This document shows positions 28,240 to 35,968 of a stretch of 35,968 nt of DNA, piece by piece. The stretch is from Paracoccaceae bacterium. Its GTDB lineage: Bacteria > Pseudomonadota > Alphaproteobacteria > Rhodobacterales > Rhodobacteraceae. The translations under genes were made by a program, and so were the position numbers. The notes below the pieces were generated by a model. That model ran no database searches. It saw only the letters and a list, made by a program, of their open reading frames with translations, and was not told where the DNA came from. The stretch is taken from NCBI GenBank assembly GCA_030066175.1, contig JASJCC010000021.1, positions 1 through 35,968 of the forward strand, written 5' to 3'. Position 1 is the first letter of the stretch. Every line of letters starts with the position of its first letter.

Positions 28240-29384
28240 GCCGCTGCTCCTTTCACCGATTGCACCCGGGGGTAGCGCGCGCCGAACCGCGCGCGCAGGA
28301 TCAGCACCCACAAGAGCACGGCGCCGAACTGATGCACAATCGCAATCTCCCAAGGCGCCTGATAAAGCACCGTGACAACACCCAGCACCATCTGCAGCAC
28401 CATCACCGCCAGCACCGCATTGAAACGGTACCGCGTGTCGCCATGCGGTGACTTGCGCGCCCGCAGCCAGACAATCACCCCGTAGATCATGAGCAGGTAC
28501 CCGGCGACGCGGTGCATGAACTGCACGAGGCCGGCGTTTTCAAAGAAGTTGCGCCAGACCGGCTCGATATCGAACGGGAACGGCGGCAGGATGCCACCTG
28601 CCATCAGCGGCCAGTCATTATAGGTGCGCCCGGCATCGATCCCTGCCACCAGCGCGCCCAGCAGGATCTGCAGAAAGGCGAAATGCATCAGGCCGGTGCC
28701 CATGCCGAAAAGCTTGGCCTCGCCTGCCCGGCGGGCCTGCATCAGGTCGCGCTCCTCGCGCCCCAACTGGAAGACGTACCAGGCAATGAGGCCGAGGATA
28801 ACAAAGGCGAGGCCCAGATGCGTCGCCAGACGGTAGCTGGCCACATCCAGCATCTGCCCGGTCAGGCCCGAGGCCACCATCCACCAGCCAATGGCGCCTT
28901 GCAGACCACCGAGAACCCCCAGCCCCAAAAGACGTGGCGTCCAGCCGGTCGGGATGCGCCGGGCCAAGAGAAAACCGAAAAAGCCAATCGCCCACACGAG
29001 GCCAATCACCCGGCCCAGCTGGCGATGGCTCCATTCCCACCAGTAAATCACCTTGAACTCGGCCATGCTCATGCCCTTGTTCTGCAACTGGTATTCCGGG
29101 ATCTGCCGGTATTTCTCGAACTCCGAGTCCCACTCCGCCGCGCTCATCGGTGGCAGCGCGCCGGTCACCGGGCGCCATTCGGTGATCGACAGGCCCGAGT
29201 CGGTCAGGCGGGTCAGCCCGCCGACGGCAATCATGATCACAACCAGGGTAAACAGCATCATCAGCCACAGCCGCACCGCCCCACGCGCGCCGCGTTTGCC
29301 GGCGTCGATCATGCCGGTCTTGGGGGCGGCTTCGGGCGCGGGCTGGCTGCCAACTTCTTCAAAGAGCTTGCGGTTTCCGCTCAT
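28236..29384 (-). CDS. ctaA: Heme A synthase (COX15/CtaA)
   Basis: VRLWLMMLFTLVVIMIAVGGLTRLTDSGLSITEWRPVTGALPP, YWWEWSHRQLGRVIGL, FMHRVAGYLLMIYG. Confidence 0.96.
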   Translation of the reverse strand: MSGNRKLFEEVGSQPAPEAAPKTGMIDAGKRGARGAVRLWLMMLFTLVVIMIAVGGLTRLTDSGLSITEWRPVTGALPPMSAAEWDSEFEKYRQIPEYQLQNKGMSMAEFKVIYWWEWSHRQLGRVIGLVWAIGFFGFLLARRIPTGWTPRLLGLGVLGGLQGAIGWWMVASGLTGQMLDVASYRLATHLGLAFVILGLIAWYVFQLGREERDLMQARRAGEAKLFGMGTGLMHFAFLQILLGALVAGIDAGRTYNDWPLMAGGILPPFPFDIEPVWRNFFENAGLVQFMHRVAGYLLMIYGVIVWLRARKSPHGDTRYRFNAVLAVMVLQMVLGVVTVLYQAPWEIAIVHQFGAVLLWVLILRARFGARYPRVQSVKGAAA

Positions 29385-29437
29385 GCCTCACTCCTTCTTT
29401 GCCGCGCAAGATATGGCCCACCCCGGTGGTCGTCCAG

Positions 29438-30184
29438 TCATTCACCGCGCTCTTTCCAGCGGACCATCTGACGCAGGATACCATGCAGCATCTGCACATC
29501 CGCCCGGGTCAGCGGCAGACGTGACCACAGGTTGCGCAGGTTGCGCTTCATGCCGTCAGCCTTGGCTTCGGGGAAAAAGAACCCAGCCTCGTCGAGGCGA
29601 TCCTCATAATGTTTGGCGAGATGCGCCATCTCATCACCCGTTGCCCATTCCGTGCCGGCCATTTCCACGGTCTCATTGGTCACCTCTTCGGTCTGACGAC
29701 GCCACTCATAGGCGGTCAGCAACACACATTGCGCGAGGTTGAGCGACGGAAACGCCGGATTGACCGGGACCGAGATGATGGCGTTCGCCTGGGCGATATC
29801 GCTGTTCTCAAGCCCTGCCCGTTCCGGACCAAAGAGCACGGCGACGCGTTCGCCCGCCGACAATCGCTTGGCCGCCTCTTGCATCGCGCGTTCAGGGCTG
29901 AAGACCGGTTTGGTCATGCCGCGCGGCCGGGCCGTGGTGGCCATGACATAGGTGCAATCGGCGATCGCCTCTTGCGTCGATCCGAACAGCTGCGCCTCAT
30001 CCAAAAGCCGCCCGGCCCCGGATGCCATCGCCACAGCGCTCGGGTTCGGCCAGCCATCGCGCGGGTCCACCAGCCGCATCCGGTCCAGCCCAAAGTTCCA
30101 CATCCCCCGCGCCGCAGCGCCAATATTCTCGCCCATCTGCGGGTTCACCAGAACAAAGCTGGGTTGCGGCCGGTCGGCGTGCAT
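29438..30184 (-). CDS. trmJ: TrmH-family RNA methyltransferase (TrmJ-like, tRNA Cm32/Um32)
   Basis: PSFVLVNPQMGENIGAAARGMWNFGLDRMRLVDPRDGWPN, VLFGPERAGLENSDIAQANAIISVPVNPAFPSLNLAQCVLL knot motifs; ATG at 30184 with a GGAG SD. Confidence 0.9.
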   Translation of the reverse strand: MHADRPQPSFVLVNPQMGENIGAAARGMWNFGLDRMRLVDPRDGWPNPSAVAMASGAGRLLDEAQLFGSTQEAIADCTYVMATTARPRGMTKPVFSPERAMQEAAKRLSAGERVAVLFGPERAGLENSDIAQANAIISVPVNPAFPSLNLAQCVLLTAYEWRRQTEEVTNETVEMAGTEWATGDEMAHLAKHYEDRLDEAGFFFPEAKADGMKRNLRNLWSRLPLTRADVQMLHGILRQMVRWKERGE

Positions 30185-30321
30185 CGGGGTCTCCTGTCGG
30201 TGCGATAGTGGCGCCTGCCTAGGCCCTCGTCTGGCCAAGGGCAAGCGGGCGCGCGAGATTTCATTGGCGTCACCGGCCTGGCGGCGGGTATTCTGTGCCC
30301 GCAGCCAAAGATGAGGCGACC

Positions 30322-30666
30322 ATGGCGTATGACCCCGACCTGGCCGACCAGATGCGCGCCGACCTCGGCCCCCTGCCCGGTCTGTCGGAAAGGAAGATGT
30401 TCGGTGGCTTGGCGTTTCTGCTTTACGGCAACATGCTCTGCGGGGTGCATGCCAAGGGTGCGATGTACCGGGTCGGCAAAGCGCGGGAGGCCGAGGCTTT
30501 GGCTCTGCCTGGGGTGACGCCGATGGCCTTTACCGGCCGGCCGATGGGCGGGATGGTTGATGCGGACAACGACGCGATGACGGACGACGCGACGCGCCAG
30601 CAGTTGACGCAGCTGGCGCTGGGATTTGTCGACACGCTGCCGCCCAAGCCCGATAAAACCCCATAG
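30322..30666 (+). CDS. TfoX/Sxy N-terminal domain protein
   Basis: MAYDPDLADQMRADLGPLPGLSERKMFGGLAFLLYGNMLCGVHAKGAMYRVG. Confidence 0.88.
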   Translation: MAYDPDLADQMRADLGPLPGLSERKMFGGLAFLLYGNMLCGVHAKGAMYRVGKAREAEALALPGVTPMAFTGRPMGGMVDADNDAMTDDATRQQLTQLALGFVDTLPPKPDKTP

Positions 30667-30722
30667 CCAATCGGGATTTGCAACGTTATCAGGGCGATCA
30701 AAGACGCATAAGAAGACCCGCC

Positions 30723-31343
30723 ATGTCCCAGCCAGACCAGCCGCAGCTTTACCTGATCACACCGCCCGAGTTTGATCTCAGCCGGTTTCCCGCCCAGTTG
30801 GACGCGGTTTTGAAGGCCGTGGATGTGGCCTGCCTGCGGCTCAGCCTCGCCACGCGGGAGGAGGATCGCATCACCCGGGCCGCGGACGTGGTGCGCGAGG
30901 TGGCGCATGCGCATGACGTGGCGATGGTGATCGACACCCATGTGGTGCTGGCGCAGCGGTTGGGCCTTGATGGCGTGCATCTGAGCGATGGCGCTCGCTC
31001 GGTCCGGGCCGCGCGCAAAGAGCTGGGGACCGACGCCATTGTCGGCGCTTATTGCGGCCAGTCGCGCCATGACGGCATGACGGCGGGGGAATCCGGCGCG
31101 GATTACGTGGCCTTTGGCCCCGCGGGCATGACCGTTCTGGGGGATGGCGCGCAGGCGGAGTTCGATCTTTTCGACTGGTGGTCGCAAATGATCGAAGTGC
31201 CGGTGGTGGCCGAAGGCGGCTTGACGCCTGAGATCGTCGCCGAATTGGCGCCAGTGACGGATTTCTTTGGCATCGGTGAGGAAATCTGGCGCGATGACGA
31301 TCCGCTGGGGGCGCTCAAGACGCTGCTGGCGCCGCTGGGTTAG
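30723..31343 (+). CDS. Thiamine phosphate synthase-like (ThiE-fold) protein with divergent motifs
   Basis: LYLITPPEFD, LGLDGVHLSDG, GADYVAFGP, VPVVAEGGLTPE; TIM-barrel ThiE layout. Confidence 0.75.
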   Translation: MSQPDQPQLYLITPPEFDLSRFPAQLDAVLKAVDVACLRLSLATREEDRITRAADVVREVAHAHDVAMVIDTHVVLAQRLGLDGVHLSDGARSVRAARKELGTDAIVGAYCGQSRHDGMTAGESGADYVAFGPAGMTVLGDGAQAEFDLFDWWSQMIEVPVVAEGGLTPEIVAELAPVTDFFGIGEEIWRDDDPLGALKTLLAPLG

Positions 31344-32170
31344 TCGCCGATCAGCCGGGTGTGGCCCGCGCGCACCTGCCCCTCCAGATGCGCGGCCAGG
31401 CTCTTGCGGTTGGGAAAATCGTCCACCCGCACCGGCGGGTGGTAAATCAGCTCCACCGCGCCATGCCGGGGCGCGGCCAGCGTGTGCAGCAGATGCGGGG
31501 CAAACTCCATATCGCCCCACCAGCCGTAAAACCGATCATGCGCGCCGTCGGGCGGATGATAGATCACGGTGACCGCCTGAACCTGGATCTCATGCCGCAG
31601 GCCATCTGCGAAGAACGCCGCAAAAAGCGTTGATTTAAATGGTAAAATCCGCAGCCCGTCCGTCGACGTCCCCTCGGGGAAAAAGAGCAGCCGATGCCCG
31701 TGCAGCAGCCGTTCTTCGAAAAGGCGCGTCTGCGTGGCCGCCTCACGCCGATCCCGCTTGATGAACACGGTGCCGGTGGCACGGGCCAGCCAGCCGATGC
31801 CGGGCCAGCCCGCCACTTCGGATTTTGAGACGAAATAGACATTCTTGCGGCTGTTGAGCGCAAAGATATCGAGCCACGAGCTGTGATTGGCCACCACCGC
31901 CCCCGGCCCCTTGATCCGCGGCCCGCGGGCGGTGATCCGCATGCGCAGGATCACAAAGGCCGATCGGCAGACGGCCTGGGTGATCCAGGGGGTCACCGGC
32001 CGGTCAACGCCATAGATCGGCCGCTCGATCAGCCGGGCCAGCAGCAAGAGACCCAGGCCGCCAAAGACCACCGTGCCCAGCGTTGTGCCGCGCCAGAGCA
32101 CCCGCAGCCAATCCCCTGCCCGCAGCGGTGGGCCTTTGGGCGGCGGCGGCGCGTCCCAGGTGTGGCTCAT
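31340..32170 (-). CDS. 1-acyl-glycerol-3-phosphate / lyso-ornithine lipid acyltransferase (PlsC/OlsA-like)
   Basis: VVANHSSWLDIFAL (HX4D), LLFFPEGTSTDGLRILPFKSTLF; coupled to an olsB-like gene. Confidence 0.87.
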   Translation of the reverse strand: MSHTWDAPPPPKGPPLRAGDWLRVLWRGTTLGTVVFGGLGLLLLARLIERPIYGVDRPVTPWITQAVCRSAFVILRMRITARGPRIKGPGAVVANHSSWLDIFALNSRKNVYFVSKSEVAGWPGIGWLARATGTVFIKRDRREAATQTRLFEERLLHGHRLLFFPEGTSTDGLRILPFKSTLFAAFFADGLRHEIQVQAVTVIYHPPDGAHDRFYGWWGDMEFAPHLLHTLAAPRHGAVELIYHPPVRVDDFPNRKSLAAHLEGQVRAGHTRLIGD

Positions 32171-32946
32171 GTCGCAGACCCGCGGCTATAGCGCGCCTTT
32201 TGCTGCGCGGTCATGCGAGCGGTGTCCATCAGCAGGCAGACATCGGTGGTGTTGAAGCTGCGGTCGATAAAGGCGCCGTCGCCGACAAAGCCGCCAAGGC
32301 GCAGATAGGCCTTGATCAGCGCGGGCACCTGCAGCATCGCCTGACGCCGGTCAATCTGATCGCTGGGCACCAGGTCCATCGGTTGATAACTCCGCGCCCG
32401 CACCCGTAGGTCGGGGGGCGCCAGATGGCGTTGATGCAGCAGGGACAAGGGCTGTGCCAAGGCAGCGATGTCAGTGCCGTGAAAGCTCGCCACGCCAAAG
32501 AGAACCTCGATCCGGTGGCGGTCGACATACTCCGCCAGCGCCTGCCACAGACGGAACAGGACCGGCCCGCCGCGATAGTCGCGATGCAGGCAGGACCGGC
32601 CCAGCTCCAACAGACGCCGCCCGCTTTGCCGCAAAGGTGTCAGGTCATATTCGTCCTCGGAATAAAACTGCCCGGCCTTGGCCGCCTGGTCGTTGCGCAA
32701 CACGCGGTAAACCCCGACAACCGCGCCGTCCCGCGCCGCATCACAGGCGATGAGGTGGTCGAAATAGGGATCGAAGCGATCGCGCTCCAGCCGGTTTTTG
32801 TGATCTACCAGAGGGCCAGAGCCTCCCAGTTCGGCGACAAACACCTCGTATCGCAGGCGCTGCGCGGCCCTCACATCCGCCGCATCCCGTGCCAGCCGCA
32901 CGGAAATATCCGGTGAGAGCACCGCCATGGCTTCTTGCCGCTTCAT
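32167..32946 (-). CDS. olsB: Ornithine N-acyltransferase OlsB-like GNAT/hemolysin-like protein
   Basis: VRAAQRLRYEVFVAELGG...DPYFDHLIACD...VVGVYRVLR...LLELGRSCLHRDYRGGPVLFRLWQAL. Confidence 0.82.
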   Translation of the reverse strand: MKRQEAMAVLSPDISVRLARDAADVRAAQRLRYEVFVAELGGSGPLVDHKNRLERDRFDPYFDHLIACDAARDGAVVGVYRVLRNDQAAKAGQFYSEDEYDLTPLRQSGRRLLELGRSCLHRDYRGGPVLFRLWQALAEYVDRHRIEVLFGVASFHGTDIAALAQPLSLLHQRHLAPPDLRVRARSYQPMDLVPSDQIDRRQAMLQVPALIKAYLRLGGFVGDGAFIDRSFNTTDVCLLMDTARMTAQQKARYSRGSAT

Positions 32947-33006
32947 GGCGCCGCTTCTAGGGGCCAGGTCAGGATTTGGCAAGCGACCCTCCGACCGTCC
33001 TGGTTC

Positions 33007-33024
33007 ATGGTTAACTTTTCTTAA
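33007..33024 (-). promoter_or_regulatory. CtrA-like motif TTAA-N6-TTAACCAT upstream of the olsB/olsA pair
   Basis: Minus strand reads TTAAGAAAAGTTAACCAT; TTAACCAT half-site exact, spacing 6 instead of the consensus 7. Confidence 0.3.
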
Positions 33025-33041
33025 ACCGGATTGCGCCTAGG

Positions 33042-33221
33042 TTAATCAAAGACCGGCAACAGCGTGATACGCGCTCCGTCGATGACAACCTTGCCTTCCT
33101 CGCGGAAGTTCACGGTAATGCGGCCGCCGATGTTGGACTGGACCTGTCCAGTTCCCCATTCGGGTTTGTCGGGATGCTGGACCAGCATGCCTGGTTCAAG
33201 TAACGCGTTAAGTTCGTCCAT
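33042..33221 (-). CDS. DUF3553 family protein
   Basis: MDELNALLEPGMLVQHPDKPEWGTGQVQSNIGGRITVNFREEGKVVIDGARITLLPVFD; the longer ORF to 33758 is antisense to chpT. Confidence 0.85.
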   Translation of the reverse strand: MDELNALLEPGMLVQHPDKPEWGTGQVQSNIGGRITVNFREEGKVVIDGARITLLPVFD

Positions 33222-33245
33222 TCGGTACCTTTCAGGGAGCCTTGA

Positions 33246-33848
33246 ATGCCACAAAATAGTGCGGCGCTGGCCGCTTTGGTAGGGTCCCGCCTGTGTCATG
33301 ACCTGATCAGCCCGGTTGGGGCGATGCAGAATGGGATCGAGTTGATCGGAATGTCGGGTGACATGGCCGGCTCGCCGGAAATGGCGCTGATCCAGGAAAG
33401 CTGTGAAAACGCCTCGGCGCGGATCCGGTTTTTCCGTGTCGCTTTTGGCAGCGCCAGCGGTGGACAAAGCGTCGCCCGGCGCGAGGTGTTGAAGACGCTG
33501 GATGACATGGCCGCCGGCGGCCGGGTCAGCATCGACTGGCAGGTCGAGGGCGACGCAGACCGCGGCGCTGTGCAATTGGCGTTTCTGGCGCTGATGTGTT
33601 GTGAGACTGCTTTGGGCGCCGGTGGCACGATCACAATCAGCGAAACGGATGGCCGCTGGATGATCTCGGGCAGTGGCGCGCGTCTGACCGTGACCCCGGA
33701 TGTCTGGGGTCTGCTTGACGGGCGCGAAGAGGCCGAGGTGCAGCCCAGCACGGTGCAATTTGTGTTGCTGAACGTGTTGGCCGCCGAACGCGGGCTGGTT
33801 CTGGACACCAGCCTGGCCGAAACAGAGGCGTGCATCAGGATCGGCTGA
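33246..33848 (+). CDS. chpT: Histidine phosphotransferase ChpT-like
   Basis: LVGSRLCHDLISPVGAMQNGIELIG (phospho-His region), degenerate HATPase-like C-terminus. Confidence 0.88.
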   Translation: MPQNSAALAALVGSRLCHDLISPVGAMQNGIELIGMSGDMAGSPEMALIQESCENASARIRFFRVAFGSASGGQSVARREVLKTLDDMAAGGRVSIDWQVEGDADRGAVQLAFLALMCCETALGAGGTITISETDGRWMISGSGARLTVTPDVWGLLDGREEAEVQPSTVQFVLLNVLAAERGLVLDTSLAETEACIRIG

Positions 33849-33850
33849 TC

Positions 33851-35116
33851 CTAGCTGCGCACCGTGCCGTCCCCGGTCAGGAGGTATTTGAAACTGGTCA
33901 GCTGCTCGGCCCCCACCGGGCCGCGCGCGTGCAGTTTGCCGGTGGCGATGCCGATCTCGGCCCCCATGCCAAACTCACCACCATCGGCAAACTGGGTTGA
34001 GGCGTTGTGCATCAGGATCGCACTGTCGAGCCGGGTAAAGAAATGCGCCGCGGCCTGGGTGTCCTCGGTCAGGATGCAATCGGTGTGGTTCGACCCATGC
34101 TGCCGAATATGCGCGATGGCGTCGTCGATATTCTCGACCACCCGCGCCGCGATAATGCTGTCGAGGTATTCGTGGCCCCAATCGTCTTCGGTCGCCTCGG
34201 ACGTGCCGGGAATGATGCGCAAGGTTTCATCGGCGCGCACCTCGACCCCTGCGTCCAAGAGCGCCCGGATAATCCCCTGGCCCACATCATCCACCGCGTC
34301 GCGGTGGATCAGCAGGCATTCGGCGGCACCACATATCCCCGTGCGACGGGTCTTGGCGTTCAGCACGACTCGCAGCGCCTTCACCGGGTCGGCCGCCTTG
34401 TCGATATAAATATGCACGATGCCCTCGAGATGGGCAAAGACCGGCACACGGGCCTCGGATTGCACCAGCCCCACCAGCCCCTTGCCGCCACGCGGCACGA
34501 TCACGTCGACGGTGTCGGTCATGGTTAAAAGCTCACGCACCGCCGCGCGATCGCGGGTGGGGATCAGCTGAATGGCATCTTCGGGCAGGCCGGCCTTGCG
34601 CAGGCCTTCGACCAGGCAGGTGTGGATGGCGGTGGAGGAATGAAAGCTCTCGGACCCGCCGCGCAAGATCACCGCATTGCCGGATTTCAGGCAGAGCGCG
34701 CCGGCATCCGCTGTCACGTTGGGGCGCGATTCGTAAATCACGCCGATCACCCCCAGCGGCGTGCGCACGCGCTGGATGTGCAGACCCGAGGGGCGATTCC
34801 AGTCGCTCATCACCTGGCCCACCGGATCGTCCTGCGCCGCGACCGCGCGCAGCCCGTCGACGATGCCTTTGATGCGGTCCTCGGTCAGCAAGAGCCGGTC
34901 CATCATTGCGTCTGACAGGCCCTTTTCCCGGCCAAACGCCATATCCTTTGCGTTGGCCTCGATGATCGTCGTGCGCTGCACCCAGACTGCATCGGCCGCG
35001 GCCTCCAGCGCCTCTTGCTTGCGGGCGCTTGGGGCAAAGGCCAGCTCGGCACTGGCGGCGCGGGCACGGGCGCCGATCTCGGCCATCAGGGCGGGAATGT
35101 CATGCAGGTCTTTCAT
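33851..35116 (-). CDS. proA: Gamma-glutamyl phosphate reductase
   Basis: [93 protein letters not shown]. Confidence 0.98.
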   Translation of the reverse strand: MKDLHDIPALMAEIGARARAASAELAFAPSARKQEALEAAADAVWVQRTTIIEANAKDMAFGREKGLSDAMMDRLLLTEDRIKGIVDGLRAVAAQDDPVGQVMSDWNRPSGLHIQRVRTPLGVIGVIYESRPNVTADAGALCLKSGNAVILRGGSESFHSSTAIHTCLVEGLRKAGLPEDAIQLIPTRDRAAVRELLTMTDTVDVIVPRGGKGLVGLVQSEARVPVFAHLEGIVHIYIDKAADPVKALRVVLNAKTRRTGICGAAECLLIHRDAVDDVGQGIIRALLDAGVEVRADETLRIIPGTSEATEDDWGHEYLDSIIAARVVENIDDAIAHIRQHGSNHTDCILTEDTQAAAHFFTRLDSAILMHNASTQFADGGEFGMGAEIGIATGKLHARGPVGAEQLTSFKYLLTGDGTVRS

Positions 35117-35169
35117 GGGCGGCCTCGTCTGCCAGGGTTCATGTCTTTATGCCAAATCGGCGGCGCTCC

Positions 35170-35968
35170 TCAAAGCGCCATGTCATCGCGATGCACCAGA
35201 ACGGCGCGGCCCGGATAGCCCAGCAGCGCCTCGATCTCGCCCGAGCGGTGGCCCGCAATGGCGCGCGCCTCGGCGGCGGTGTAGCGGCAAAGCCCCTGCC
35301 CCAGCTCGGCGCCTTCGGGATCGCGGATCGACACCGGTTCGCCACGGCCAAAGCTGCCCTCGACCGCCGCCAGCCCTGCGGGCAACAGCGATTTGCCCTG
35401 TCCCAACGCCCGTGCGGCACCCGCATCAACCACCAAAGCGCCGGCCGGTTTCATCGCCGCAATCCAGCGTTTGCGCGCCGCATGCGGGTCGAGCTGCGGG
35501 GTGAACCAGGTGGCGGGTGCGCCCTCGGCCAGCGCCTGCAACGGGTTGAGCCGCGCGCCATGGGTGATCACCATCGCGCAGCCCGAGGCGGTCGCCGTCT
35601 TGGCCGCCATCAGCTTGGTCTTCATCCCGCCTTTCGACAGGCCCGACCCGGCATCGCCGGCCATCGCCTCGATCTGCGGGGTGATCTCTGCCACGGTCTC
35701 AAGGCGTTGAGCCTGCGGGTCGTCATAGGGGTTGGCCGTGTAGAGCCCGTCCACATCTGAGAGCAGCACGAGCAGATCCGCCCCCACGGTCGCAGCCACT
35801 TGCGCCGCCAGCCGGTCATTGTCGCCATAGCGGATTTCATCGGTGGCGATGGTGTCGTTCTCATTGACGATCGGCACTGCGCCTAGGCCCAAAAGCGTCT
35901 CGATCGTTGCACGAGAGTTCAGATACCGCCGGCGGTTGGTGCTGTCCTCCAGCGTCACCAACACCTGA
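35170..35968 (-). CDS. proB: Glutamate 5-kinase, 5' end truncated by the window
   Basis: [52 protein letters not shown]-terminal PUA-like domain; frame open at the window edge. Confidence 0.97.
   Translation of the reverse strand, partial: QVLVTLEDSTNRRRYLNSRATIETLLGLGAVPIVNENDTIATDEIRYGDNDRLAAQVAATVGADLLVLLSDVDGLYTANPYDDPQAQRLETVAEITPQIEAMAGDAGSGLSKGGMKTKLMAAKTATASGCAMVITHGARLNPLQALAEGAPATWFTPQLDPHAARKRWIAAMKPAGALVVDAGAARALGQGKSLLPAGLAAVEGSFGRGEPVSIRDPEGAELGQGLCRYTAAEARAIAGHRSGEIEALLGYPGRAVLVHRDDMAL

Noticed and set aside
28512-29471. 319-aa plus-strand ORF opposite ctaA
   Set aside because: Antisense of a membrane protein gives a His/Gln-rich pseudo-protein; not credible
33222-33758. Long N-terminal extension of DUF3553 (238-aa ORF)
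   Set aside because: Runs antisense through chpT; DUF3553 homologues are about 60 aa, matching the 33221 start

Overview
The window is a gene-dense, GC-rich alphaproteobacterial chromosomal segment, most likely Rhodobacteraceae/Roseobacter-like judging by gene content and synteny. It carries about 34 protein-coding genes. I saw no convincing tRNA, rRNA, CRISPR array or transposon. Housekeeping genes are ssb (5' truncated), rlmE, ppx/gppA, mfd, hemB, usg, gyrA, ctaA/COX15, a TrmJ-like methyltransferase, an olsB/olsA-like pair, chpT, proA and proB (truncated by the window edge). Two blocks deserve attention. (1) 4 bp-overlapping genes on the minus strand (8735 to 3341) encode a BKACE/DUF849 beta-keto acid cleavage enzyme, an SGNH hydrolase, a lipocalin-like lipoprotein, an SDR, an L-carnitine dehydrogenase-thioesterase fusion and a type-2 glycerate kinase. 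This looks like a carnitine-to-glycine-betaine operon with unusual passengers. (2) A plus-strand one-carbon module (11996-14972) encodes a 'virulence factor' family protein, an MTHFR-like protein, a HAD phosphatase and a methyl-THF:corrinoid methyltransferase. It has a palindrome-rich leader and no corrinoid protein or substrate methyltransferase beside it. Smaller points of interest are a composite hairpin with an adjacent conserved-looking tail between ppx and rlmE, bidirectional YTAR stop codons at convergent gene ends, a divergent ThiE-like protein, a Zn-cysteine-less HemB, an AT-richer putative ORFan membrane protein, and a near-zero-length divergent intergenic region at chpT. All calls come from reading the sequence and translations; no database search was run.
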